Shown: positions 57,707 through 64,000 of the stretch, one piece after another
Layout: the number at the start of each line of letters is the position of its first letter
How positions within the stretch are numbered: position 1 is the stretch's first letter
Source of the DNA: Apilactobacillus kunkeei
Lineage (GTDB): Bacteria > Bacillota > Bacilli > Lactobacillales > Lactobacillaceae
Length of the DNA: 64,000 nt
Direction: 5' to 3'
Assembly: GCF_001308195.1 (NCBI RefSeq)
Contig: NZ_JXDF01000012.1
Span: forward strand, 62,001-126,000
Notes under the pieces: model-generated
What the model was told of the DNA's origin: nothing
What the model saw: only the letters and a program-made list of their open reading frames with translations
Database searches by the model: none
Translations under genes and position numbers: made by a program

Positions 57707-58588
57707 TTGAAGACAGTGATGATTGCAGGAATCGTTTCATCAGGTTTAATGATGGCAAATACGCAACACGCTAAAGCTGAGGCTAACGCATCAGATTCAC
57801 AGGTTAGCTTGAAAAAAGATACCAGCTTATACGACTCACAAAAAATTAAAAAGATTAAAACTAAATCCGCTAAAAAATACTTCGGAAAAGAATCACTATA
57901 CGAAAAGAAAAGTGCTAAGGTTAAGAAGACTACATATAAGTTAGTCCAAAGCAAGAGTAGTAAGAAATCAGGTTGGATGAAATCATCTGATTTATACGTT
58001 GTGAAAAGAAAGGTGACTACCAAGTCTACATATGAACTATCACCACGTATCAATGATTCTTCCGACTTAGATAGTCGACAACTAACTCAACTATCTGATA
58101 GTCAAATCAAATCTAGAATCAGAGCTAAGTTTGTTAACTTTGTCCAAAATCAAAGAAAAAAGACTGATAACGGTTCATGGGTTTCAAGTCGTGGATTAGA
58201 CAAGGTTGCGCAAGAACGTGCCAACTACGTTGATCCAACCATGGGGGAAGCTTCACATTACACTACCAGAGATGGCAAACGTCATCGTCAAGAGGCTGCT
58301 ATCTTAGATGGTCAAAGAATGAAGATTGTTAAGAACCAAAACGATATCTATGAATCAAATGGTTATGCCACTCTAGATAAGAACTACTACAACGTCTCAG
58401 ATTACGTTAGGTACTTTAACGAAATGATTACTGATGATGGCGCTTCAGGTGATAGCCACAAGGCCCAACTACTAGGCAATGAATCAGATGGATTAAGATA
58501 CTACGGAATTGGTTTAAGAGTGATTAGAACCGACATTACCGTTCAAGTAAACATTGTTATCCTATCAGCTGATACTAAATACAAATAA
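57707..58588 (+). CDS. Secreted CAP-domain protein with SH3-like module
   Basis: A 293-residue exported protein. A signal peptide (about residues 1-25, ending HAKAEA) precedes an SH3/GW-like module (about 33-110, with KKSGWMKSSDLYVV), then a CAP/SCP-like domain (about 145-293). The CAP part shows FVNFVQNQRKKTDNGSW, GLDKVAQERANYV, the DGASGDSHKAQLLG His region and YYGIGLRVI. TTG 57707 has no good ribosome site. AGAGGGG (57672-57678) points to an in-frame ATT at 57686, which would extend the signal peptide by seven residues. Function of bacterial CAP proteins is mostly unknown. Confidence 0.82.
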   Translation: MKTVMIAGIVSSGLMMANTQHAKAEANASDSQVSLKKDTSLYDSQKIKKIKTKSAKKYFGKESLYEKKSAKVKKTTYKLVQSKSSKKSGWMKSSDLYVVKRKVTTKSTYELSPRINDSSDLDSRQLTQLSDSQIKSRIRAKFVNFVQNQRKKTDNGSWVSSRGLDKVAQERANYVDPTMGEASHYTTRDGKRHRQEAAILDGQRMKIVKNQNDIYESNGYATLDKNYYNVSDYVRYFNEMITDDGASGDSHKAQLLGNESDGLRYYGIGLRVIRTDITVQVNIVILSADTKYK

Positions 58589-58589
58589 A

Positions 58590-58624
58590 CAAAAAAGGAA
58601 GCCCGCTGGGGCTTCCTTTTTTAT
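58590..58624. terminator. Bidirectional terminator
   Basis: AAAGGAAGCCC and GGGGCTTCCTTT pair (one base shifted in the loop) with A/T flanks between the CAP gene and serA. Confidence 0.92.
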
Positions 58625-59778
58625 TTGCGTTTGATAACGCGAACTCGAATAACTTCGTTGATTGATTTTAAATCGTTTAATAATGGCTCAGTTGGTTCGT
58701 CACAAAAATCGACCATTGTATACGCCATTTCACCCTTAGCACCGTTACTCATTTGATTGATGTTAAAGTTGTTGTCGGCTGCTTTGGTGGCGATTTGACC
58801 AACCATGTTTGGAATGTTCTTATGAATCAAGGTAATGCGGTAAGGTGAGTGCATTGAAACGTTCATGTTTGGTAGGTTCAATGATTGTGATAGGTTACCG
58901 GTTTCTAGGTAACGTTGAATAATCTTAGCACCTCTGACAGCACCGTTTCCTTCAGCTTCGACGGTTGATCCACCGATGTGTGGAGTGATGACGACATCCT
59001 CGCGATTCATTAAGACGTCATCACCAAAGTCGGTAATGTATGAGGCAACTTTTCCTTCATCTAAAGCATCAACGACGGCCTGGTTATTCACGATGCCCAG
59101 ACGCGCATAGTTTAGGATGCTTACGCCAGTCTTCATTTGATTGATTGCATCACCATCGATGAGGTCGGTAGTCTCGTCATTCTTAGGAACGTGGACGGTG
59201 ACGATGTCGGCATCCTTAATTGCATCTTCTAGGGTGTTGGCACGAGTGATATCACTTTCAATGCGCCAAGCAGCGTCTGATGATAGGTAAGGGTCGTATC
59301 CGACAACATCCATGCCTAGGTCGTTAGCGGCGTTGGCTACTAGTGAACCGACGTGACCTAAACCAATCACGGCTAGGGTCTTATCTCTGATTTCTGTTCC
59401 TTTGAAACGTGGATCGATTTTCTTCATCTTTGAGATATCAGCATGTAAGTTGTTAGCTGAGAAGTTCGCTACGGGGAATAGATGACGAACAGAAGCAATA
59501 ATCATTGATAGGACGACTTCCTTTACGGCATTGGCGTTACTTCCTGGAGTGTTGAAGGCGGCGATGCCTAGTTCTGATAGTCGATCGATTGGAAGGTTAT
59601 TAAAACCAGCACCGGCTCTGACAATTACCTTTAGTTTTTCAGGGAAGTCAGCATCTAACATGTTGGCTGAGCGGATTAGGTATGCGTCTGGATTATCGCT
59701 TTGGTTAATCTGGTATTTATCACTGAATTTGTCTAAACCATCCTGTGAAATGGCATTAAAAGTTTTAACGTTATACAT
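58621..59778 (-). CDS. serA: D-3-phosphoglycerate dehydrogenase
   Basis: SerA oxidises 3-phosphoglycerate to 3-phosphohydroxypyruvate, the first step of serine synthesis. The 385-residue protein has the NAD motif VIGLGHVGSLVANAA (about 140-154), VHVPKNDETTDLI, the catalytic His in TPHIGGSTVEAEGNGA (about 268) and a C-terminal ACT domain (about 310-385) that could sense serine. It starts 5 nt after the serC stop with its ribosome site GGGGGTAA across that stop, so serC-serA are translated from one mRNA. Confidence 0.95.
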   Translation of the reverse strand: MYNVKTFNAISQDGLDKFSDKYQINQSDNPDAYLIRSANMLDADFPEKLKVIVRAGAGFNNLPIDRLSELGIAAFNTPGSNANAVKEVVLSMIIASVRHLFPVANFSANNLHADISKMKKIDPRFKGTEIRDKTLAVIGLGHVGSLVANAANDLGMDVVGYDPYLSSDAAWRIESDITRANTLEDAIKDADIVTVHVPKNDETTDLIDGDAINQMKTGVSILNYARLGIVNNQAVVDALDEGKVASYITDFGDDVLMNREDVVITPHIGGSTVEAEGNGAVRGAKIIQRYLETGNLSQSLNLPNMNVSMHSPYRITLIHKNIPNMVGQIATKAADNNFNINQMSNGAKGEMAYTMVDFCDEPTEPLLNDLKSINEVIRVRVIKRK

Positions 59779-59783
59779 AATTA

Positions 59784-60854
59784 TTACCCCCGAGTTTGTT
59801 CGAATTTAGTTAGGACATCAATTAGTTTTTCAACACCTTCAACAGGCATTGCGTTGTATAGACTGGCACGAAGTCCACCGATGCTTCTGTGACCCTTTAG
59901 ACTAATTAGGTCGTGTTCGGCTGCGAAGTCGACGAATTGTGCATCTAGGTCATCGTCATTGGTAGTGAAGACGATGTTGGTGTATGAGCGTTCATCTTTT
60001 TTGACGTTGTTATGGAATAGGCTTGATTGATCAAGATAGTCATATAGCATGCTGCTCTTTTGAATATCGCGTTTTTCCATTTCGGCAATTCCGCCGTTGT
60101 CTAATAACCATTGAGTGGTTAGTTTGGCAGCGTAAATAGGGAAGACCGGTGGAGTGTTAAACATTGAGTTCTTCTTGGCATAGGCTTCGTAGTTAAGAAT
60201 GGTTGGGATATGTTTGGCTGGATCAATTAGGTCATCTCTTACGATAACGATTGTTAGGCCAGCTGGAGCCAAGTTCTTTTGCGCACCCGCAAAGATAAGG
60301 CCAAAGTCGTTTACATCATATGATTCAGCCATGAAGTTGGAAGACATATCACCAACTAATGGGATGTCTTTGACATTTGGTAAATGATTGGGATGGTATG
60401 TAGAGCCTTCAATCGTGTTGTTGATGGTTACATGCAAGTAATCATAAAGATTCTCGTCAAAGTTATCGCTTGGATATGGAAGTTGTCCATCGTCTTTGAT
60501 GATATCGATTCCGTATCCCAGTTGTTCTGCTTCTTGATAGGCCTTCTTATTCCAATGACCACTATCTAGAAAGGCAATCTTTTCTCTGTGGTTAGCTAAG
60601 TTCAACGGAACAGCAGCAAACTGACCGGTCCCACCACCTTGGCAGAATAGAATATGGTAGTTATCAGGAACATGCATTAGGTCCTTGATGTTTTGCTTAG
60701 CGTCATTTAATACATTTTCAAACAGGGTGCTGCGGTGTGAAATCTCCAAAATACTCATGCCACTATCGTTAAACGATGGCATCTCACGTTGAATCTGATC
60801 AATAACTGGTTTCGGCATTACTGCTGGACCAGCTGAAAAATTATATACAGTCAC
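59784..60854 (-). CDS. serC: Phosphoserine aminotransferase
   Basis: SerC transaminates 3-phosphohydroxypyruvate with glutamate to O-phosphoserine. The 356-residue protein begins (GTG)TVYNFSAGPAVMPKPV, has CQGGGTGQFAAVPLN (about 76), the PLP lysine in AGAQKNLAPAG (about 192) and HRSIGGLRASLYNAMP near the C terminus. TTG 60869 is in frame, but GGGAG lies 8 nt before GTG 60854. It is the first gene of serC-serA and is preceded by a leader-peptide attenuator. No serB homologue of the HAD type lies in the window. Confidence 0.95.
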   Translation of the reverse strand: MTVYNFSAGPAVMPKPVIDQIQREMPSFNDSGMSILEISHRSTLFENVLNDAKQNIKDLMHVPDNYHILFCQGGGTGQFAAVPLNLANHREKIAFLDSGHWNKKAYQEAEQLGYGIDIIKDDGQLPYPSDNFDENLYDYLHVTINNTIEGSTYHPNHLPNVKDIPLVGDMSSNFMAESYDVNDFGLIFAGAQKNLAPAGLTIVIVRDDLIDPAKHIPTILNYEAYAKKNSMFNTPPVFPIYAAKLTTQWLLDNGGIAEMEKRDIQKSSMLYDYLDQSSLFHNNVKKDERSYTNIVFTTNDDDLDAQFVDFAAEHDLISLKGHRSIGGLRASLYNAMPVEGVEKLIDVLTKFEQTRG

Positions 60855-60886
60855 AATTCTCACTCCCAAAAATAGATTAAACGAAA

Positions 60887-60919
60887 TAAAAAAGCCCCAC
60901 AGAGACAGTTCTGTGGGGC
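60887..60919 (-). terminator. Attenuator terminator before serC
   Basis: On the minus strand GCCCCACAG and CTGTGGGGC form a perfect 9-bp stem with an 8-nt loop, then TTTTTT. It lies inside the serC leader, 33 nt before the GTG start, so read-through is required for serCA expression. Confidence 0.9.
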
Positions 60920-60954
60920 CACTAGTTCAAGTGTATTGTCTTTTAGACCCCACA
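60912..60954 (-). promoter_or_regulatory. Antiterminator helix in the serC leader
   Basis: TGTGGGG (60948-60954) can pair with CCCCACA (60912-60918), the 5' arm of the terminator, extended by a T-G and a C-G pair. Forming it prevents the terminator. Confidence 0.7.
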
Positions 60955-60963
60955 AAATGTTAA

Positions 60964-61022
60964 CCATCTATGCAGGGCACAAGTTTCGTATAAATAGGCC
61001 TACATAAATGGATGTGTAGACC
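60964..61022 (-). promoter_or_regulatory. Competing hairpins over the Ser codons of the leader peptide
   Basis: Helix A pairs GGTCTACA (61015-61022, covering the Trp-Ser-Thr codons) with TGTAGGCC (60997-61004, containing the TAG stop). Helix B pairs CCATTTATG (61003-61011) with CATAGATGG (60964-60972), 9 bp. They are mutually exclusive, and ribosome position would choose between them. Confidence 0.65.
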
Positions 61023-61065
61023 AGGAAGAGACAATTAAATTATTAATATTTGTATTTCTTAACAT
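61000..61065 (-). CDS. Leader peptide of the serCA operon, 21 residues
   Basis: A 21-codon reading frame on the minus strand starts at ATG 61063-61065, 8 nt after a perfect GGAGGAGG (61074-61081), and ends at TAG 61000-61002. Codons 11-17 read Ile-Val-Ser-Ser-Trp-Ser-Thr, so three of 21 residues are serine, clustered just upstream of alternative RNA hairpins and a terminator. The placement is that of an attenuation leader peptide like those of trp or his operons. Ribosome stalling at the Ser codons during serine shortage would favour read-through into serC-serA. Found by reading; too short for routine annotation. Confidence 0.75.
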   Translation of the reverse strand: MLRNTNINNLIVSSWSTHPFM

Positions 61066-61095
61066 TTTAATTACCTCCTCCTTTAATTTAACCAA

Positions 61096-61124
61096 ATTTT
61101 AACACTCATATAATAATTTGCAAA
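61096..61124 (-). promoter_or_regulatory. serC operon promoter
   Basis: On the minus strand TTTGCA (61119-61124), a 17-bp spacer and TAAAAT (61096-61101), about 30 nt before the leader peptide ATG. A TATAAT on the plus strand at 61134-61139 serves the divergent phosphatase gene. Confidence 0.65.
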
Positions 61125-61180
61125 CAAAAATGTTATAATAAATCAAAATATACGTGTTTCATTGAAAGGAGAGTTTTATT

Positions 61181-61792
61181 TTGACTGAGTTTTATTTTGT
61201 TCGCCACGGTAAAACATTCGCCAATCAACAGGGGTTAAAGCAGGGGACGATTAACTCTGAAATCACCTACTTATCCGATTTAGGGAAGCAACAAGCACAG
61301 CATTTACATGATCATTTTGACATTAGTTTTGCCGATAAAATCTATGTAAGTCCACTTCAAAGAACTCAAGATACTGCTAATTATTTAAATGCTGGAGTCG
61401 GTCTACCGATCGAAAAAGACGAACGATTGTTGGAAATTTCATATGGTAAGTGGGATGGTCAATCCAATGCCGAATTGATGAAGACCTATCCAGAAGTCTT
61501 CGATGAAGAACTAGAGGATGTACTACCTAGTTATGCACCGCTAGCCGATGGGGAAACCTTTGAACACGTCGAACAACGCGTCAGTGAGTTCATGGAAGAA
61601 GTCGCTGCGAAGTATCCAGATGGCAAGTTCATCTTGGTATCACATGGTTTTACTGTGAAGTCAGCCATGTTGGTGGCATTAAGACAACAAGATGATCCAA
61701 TGTCTGTGATTGAACCTGACAACACTTCCGTGACAAAGATTAGATTGAAGAATCATCAATACTACGTGGATTACTTTAACCGCATGTATTAA
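61181..61792 (+). CDS. Histidine phosphatase family protein
   Basis: A 203-residue member of the phosphoglycerate-mutase-like superfamily. The catalytic motif VRHGKT (about 8-13) precedes SPLQRTQDTA (about 60-69), EISYGKWDGQ and the second histidine in LVSHGFTVK (about 154). Members include cofactor-dependent mutases, broad phosphatases and metal-independent phosphoserine phosphatases. Divergence from serC-serA, with no serB visible, makes a phosphoserine phosphatase role possible but unproven. It starts at TTG 61181 after AAAGGAGAG. Confidence 0.85.
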   Translation: MTEFYFVRHGKTFANQQGLKQGTINSEITYLSDLGKQQAQHLHDHFDISFADKIYVSPLQRTQDTANYLNAGVGLPIEKDERLLEISYGKWDGQSNAELMKTYPEVFDEELEDVLPSYAPLADGETFEHVEQRVSEFMEEVAAKYPDGKFILVSHGFTVKSAMLVALRQQDDPMSVIEPDNTSVTKIRLKNHQYYVDYFNRMY

Positions 61793-61818
61793 AAAAAGAG
61801 CCATACTGGCCCTTTTTT
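61793..61818. terminator. Terminator with one mismatch
   Basis: AAAGAGCC and GGCCCTTT pair with one mismatch around ATACT, with A/T flanks, between converging genes. Confidence 0.7.
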
Positions 61819-62185
61819 AGTCGAACATCATTATCTGAATTGCTAGCACAATTGTTGATAGTGATATGATAAGTGTTTCTTTAAACGGAAAGTGACTACC
61901 TAGACCGATTATAAAGATTTCAATCAATAAGATGATAAACGATGCTGATAGCAGTTTCTTCTTACTGGCAGAAATGAAGGTAAAGATAACCTGGAATAGG
62001 TTAATAAAGATGATTAATACACCCAACAGAATAGTCTGTTGGTTAGTATTGTCACCAATAATTAGTGGTAATGCTATGTATGTAAATATGAATAGGTTGA
62101 TAAATGATCCGATGAGTTGAAACCCACCTGTAACAACGTCTCTACGAATCGTTTTTCCCTTCCTTCTATCAATATCAGTTATCAT
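61817..62185 (-). CDS. Integral membrane protein of unknown function, 122 residues
   Basis: A 122-residue protein with a charged start (MITDIDRRKGKTIRRD) and four hydrophobic helices (about 18-42, 48-70, 77-95, 100-120). No family is recognised. The ribosome site is weak (GAGAA). It is divergent from the amidase-like gene, with 54 nt between starts. Confidence 0.6.
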   Translation of the reverse strand: MITDIDRRKGKTIRRDVVTGGFQLIGSFINLFIFTYIALPLIIGDNTNQQTILLGVLIIFINLFQVIFTFISASKKKLLSASFIILLIEIFIIGLGSHFPFKETLIISLSTIVLAIQIMMFD

Positions 62186-62239
62186 AAAATTCTCGATAAT
62201 GTTATCATTTAAATATTAAAAATAAGAAAGAATTTAAAT

Positions 62240-62773
62240 ATGAAAAATGCGGATTTATTACTAATCGAACCAAAGAAAGACGAATTTTCTAACTTAATTG
62301 CTAATTCAACATCTATTAAACATAACTATTCCCATGTTGCGCTAGTTTACGTAAACGATGAAGAAGCGTTTGTGATTCATGCGATTCCTAACCGTGGAGT
62401 CGTCAAACAAAGGATGAGTCAGTTTTTAGATGACCGAAACGATCAAAACATCGACTTGTATCGAGTGACTAAGGATATCGATAGAGACGAAGTGATTGGT
62501 CGTGCGAAAGCAATGCTTGGCAAACCTTATAACAATCTCTTTTTGAATCAACATGCTAGTTTTTACTGCTCACAATTGGTGACACATGCCTATGAAAAAG
62601 AAGGGGTATTTGAGCTAACGCCATTACGATTTGGACAAGGCAAGCAGATTGATGAAGAGTGGGTCAATTACTATCAAGAATACGAAATGACGGTACCAAC
62701 TGATGAAATGGGCAGTAGTCCAAACTCATTGGTAGAGTCTAAGATGATTAAGTTAGTTGAACATGTCCAATAA
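62240..62773 (+). CDS. YiiX/YebB-like NlpC/P60-superfamily cysteine hydrolase
   Basis: A 177-residue papain-like hydrolase of the YiiX/YebB type. It has DLLLIEPKKDEF near the N terminus, the histidine in YSHVALVYV (about 31) and the catalytic cysteine in ASFYCSQLVTHAYEKEG (about 110), preceded by GKPYNNLFL. The His-before-Cys order is the permuted arrangement known for this group. There is no signal peptide, so it probably acts in the cytoplasm. Candidate substrates are amide or ester bonds in lipids or peptides. Short ribosome site AAGAAAG. Confidence 0.8.
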   Translation: MKNADLLLIEPKKDEFSNLIANSTSIKHNYSHVALVYVNDEEAFVIHAIPNRGVVKQRMSQFLDDRNDQNIDLYRVTKDIDRDEVIGRAKAMLGKPYNNLFLNQHASFYCSQLVTHAYEKEGVFELTPLRFGQGKQIDEEWVNYYQEYEMTVPTDEMGSSPNSLVESKMIKLVEHVQ

Positions 62774-62803
62774 AAAAAGAAGCCATCCTGGCTTCTTTTT
62801 TTA
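62772..62803. terminator. Bidirectional terminator
   Basis: AAAGAAGCC and GGCTTCTTT pair around ATCCT with A/T flanks. Confidence 0.9.
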
Positions 62804-62959
62804 TAGTTGTGGAAATTCTTGCATATCAAAGAGGTGGTGTTCACGAATAGTGGTGTAATCTTCGTTCATCCATGCTCATTCCATATGAGCAGCTTGGATT
62901 GCGGGAAAGTCTCTTAATAACTCTTCGTTTAGATTAGTCTTGATGTTGCAAGAACTCAT
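62801..62959 (-). pseudogene. UGA-interrupted small reading frame
   Basis: On the minus strand a frame from ATG 62957-62959 (overlapping the end of the hexosaminidase gene) runs to TAA 62801-62803, directly before the terminator, with one in-frame TGA at 62876-62878. Before the TGA it reads MSSCNIKTNLNEELLRDF...AAHME; after it AWMNEDYTTIREHHLF...PQL. Both parts have normal coding character. It is most likely the decayed 3' end of a gene that once lay here, with Trp TGG changed to TGA. I do not recognise the family. Confidence 0.55.
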
Positions 62960-64000
62960 TTAGATATTCTTGTGATAGTTGGTATATCTTAGCTGAACTG
63001 TATTTTTCGTGTGGTTCACTCCAGATACATAGGGCGGAGTCAATCTTTTGATTACCCTTGTAAATATCGGATGTATTATTGTCGTCCCAGACGCGTTCAT
63101 TCCATTTGTCTAGAAGTTCCTTCCAATGAAAACGAGATGGTGCAGTGTACATCTTAGGGAAGTTAATTACATATAGATAGTAGAAGTTACAGTTAATTAC
63201 CTTAAAACCATGATGGACCAATTGAGGAAGGGTGGCTCTTAATCTGATTAGTTCTTTTCTGTCGTCAGGATCACTTTGTTGGCCATTTTGACTCCAATAG
63301 AAGACGGTAATGTTTTTATGATACCTATTGATGGTTCGTTTATGAAAACTATCATTCCAGGCGGTTAGTTTATAACCCTTTCTATTTACAAATGAATCAA
63401 TCGAGTTGATGTATTTAACGAAGTTATTTTCCTCAGTCTTGTTATCCAATGAGATTTCATCAGCGCCCATGCCAATATGATTGCCCTTAGGTAATAGTGG
63501 CAGGTATTCGGATAAGATTCTCTTAGAAAGCGTTAGGGTGCCTTTCTTGGAAAGTTTGAATTCATTATAGCCGTCTCGATATACCAGTTGTTTCTTCAAA
63601 CGACGACCGGATTTGGTATAACTAAGTAGTTTTAGAATTCCTTTGTCGTGTCCAGGGAGATCGATTTCTGGAATTAACTCGATGTGTCTTTTTTGGGCAT
63701 ATTTAATCAGACTCTTTAGTTGAGCTTTACTTAGAAATGCCTTGTGAGTCTTACGATTGAAATAGATACCATTTTTGACCTTGGCCTTTTTCGTAGTTTG
63801 ACCCAGATAGCTGTTTTCGACACCAAATCGTTCATTGTCGGTCAAATGTAGTAGCATGAATTCCGCATGATTTTTGGACAGGGTATCAATGTATTTACGG
63901 ATTAATTTAGGTGAGTAAAACGATCGCGCACAATCCAATGTCATACCTTTATTACCCTGAATGCTGTTGGCTGATGATGTAATCCCAAACGAGAAAGCAT
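62934..64000 (-). CDS. GH20 beta-N-acetylhexosaminidase, dispersin B-like (5' end outside window)
   Basis: A glycoside hydrolase family 20 enzyme similar in layout to dispersin B, which cuts poly-beta-1,6-GlcNAc. Features: GMTLDCARSFYSPKLIRKYI (start of the barrel), LHLTDNERFGVENSYL, ELIPEIDLPGHDKGIL, the catalytic Asp-Glu pair in IGMGADEISL, LTAWNDSF, FYWSQNG, VINCNFYYLY and ALCIWSE. The frame is open past the internal Met at 63944 to the window edge, reading AFSFGITSSANSIQGNKGM, so the gene is cut by the window end and may carry an export signal there. Substrate (PNAG, chitin or wall GlcNAc) is inferred. Confidence 0.88.
   Translation of the reverse strand, partial: AFSFGITSSANSIQGNKGMTLDCARSFYSPKLIRKYIDTLSKNHAEFMLLHLTDNERFGVENSYLGQTTKKAKVKNGIYFNRKTHKAFLSKAQLKSLIKYAQKRHIELIPEIDLPGHDKGILKLLSYTKSGRRLKKQLVYRDGYNEFKLSKKGTLTLSKRILSEYLPLLPKGNHIGMGADEISLDNKTEENNFVKYINSIDSFVNRKGYKLTAWNDSFHKRTINRYHKNITVFYWSQNGQQSDPDDRKELIRLRATLPQLVHHGFKVINCNFYYLYVINFPKMYTAPSRFHWKELLDKWNERVWDDNNTSDIYKGNQKIDSALCIWSEPHEKYSSAKIYQLSQEYLNEFLQHQD

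Noticed and set aside
60887-61080. T-box riboswitch in front of serC
   Set aside because: No GGTGGNACCGCG-like T-box sequence and no stem I signature, whereas a well-formed leader peptide is present.

Overview
This 64 kb window is AT-rich chromosomal DNA of a low-GC Gram-positive bacterium, almost certainly a member of the Lactobacillaceae. The evidence is the gene order lgt-gpsA-galU-trxB-uvrB-uvrA-yvcK-whiA-clpP followed by glycolytic genes, a CtsR box in front of clpP, a T-box in front of asnS, strong AGGAGG ribosome sites, frequent TTG starts, and secreted wall hydrolases with GW/SH3-like modules. The GW-module proteins and the simplified glycolytic locus remind me of small-genome heterofermentative lactobacilli (Apilactobacillus/Fructilactobacillus group). 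That placement is an inference from general knowledge, not proven here. I see no prophage, insertion sequence, CRISPR array or replication origin.

Layout. Positions 1-10,900 hold housekeeping genes: lipoprotein and phospholipid precursors, UDP-glucose, thioredoxin reductase, nucleotide excision repair, YvcK and WhiA. clpP and a tRNA-Arg lie on the minus strand at 10,950-11,720. gap, pgk, tpiA and eno (11,970-16,713) follow, with visible promoters for gap, pgk and eno, a possible one for tpiA, terminators after gap, pgk and eno, and no cggR. Positions 16,800-24,430 carry a ClC channel, secG-rnr-smpB, and ung-pta-tsaE-GNAT. Positions 25,150-34,175 carry murB, a Na+/H+ antiporter, DUF1361, then cdaA-cdaR-glmM-glmS: c-di-AMP synthesis and amino-sugar supply for peptidoglycan. 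Positions 34,300-37,350 carry a small basic protein, a GH73 autolysin and a TagH-type ABC ATPase.

The second half (37,400-64,000) is more accessory: an aminotransferase, Kup, an anion permease, a glucose dehydrogenase, two DHA2 efflux pumps (one with a divergent TetR gene, a perfect palindromic operator and a DUF4811 partner), CorA, a GRP sugar transporter, asnS with its T-box, a GH25 lysozyme, a CAP-domain protein, serC-serA, a histidine phosphatase, a YiiX-like amidase and a GH20 hexosaminidase resembling dispersin B that runs off the window end.

The most interesting signal is the serC leader (60,887-61,124). A promoter is followed by a perfect ribosome site, a 21-codon leader peptide with the run Ser-Ser-Trp-Ser, a hairpin overlapping those codons, a competing 9-bp helix, an antiterminator and a 9-bp intrinsic terminator. 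This has the layout of ribosome-mediated attenuation responding to charged tRNA-Ser. Other points worth a look are dre-like operators in front of glmS, a structured tpiA leader, two genes whose ribosome sites point to ATT codons, a UGA-interrupted small reading frame next to the hexosaminidase, and apparent loss of rapZ, pgm and cggR from conserved places.
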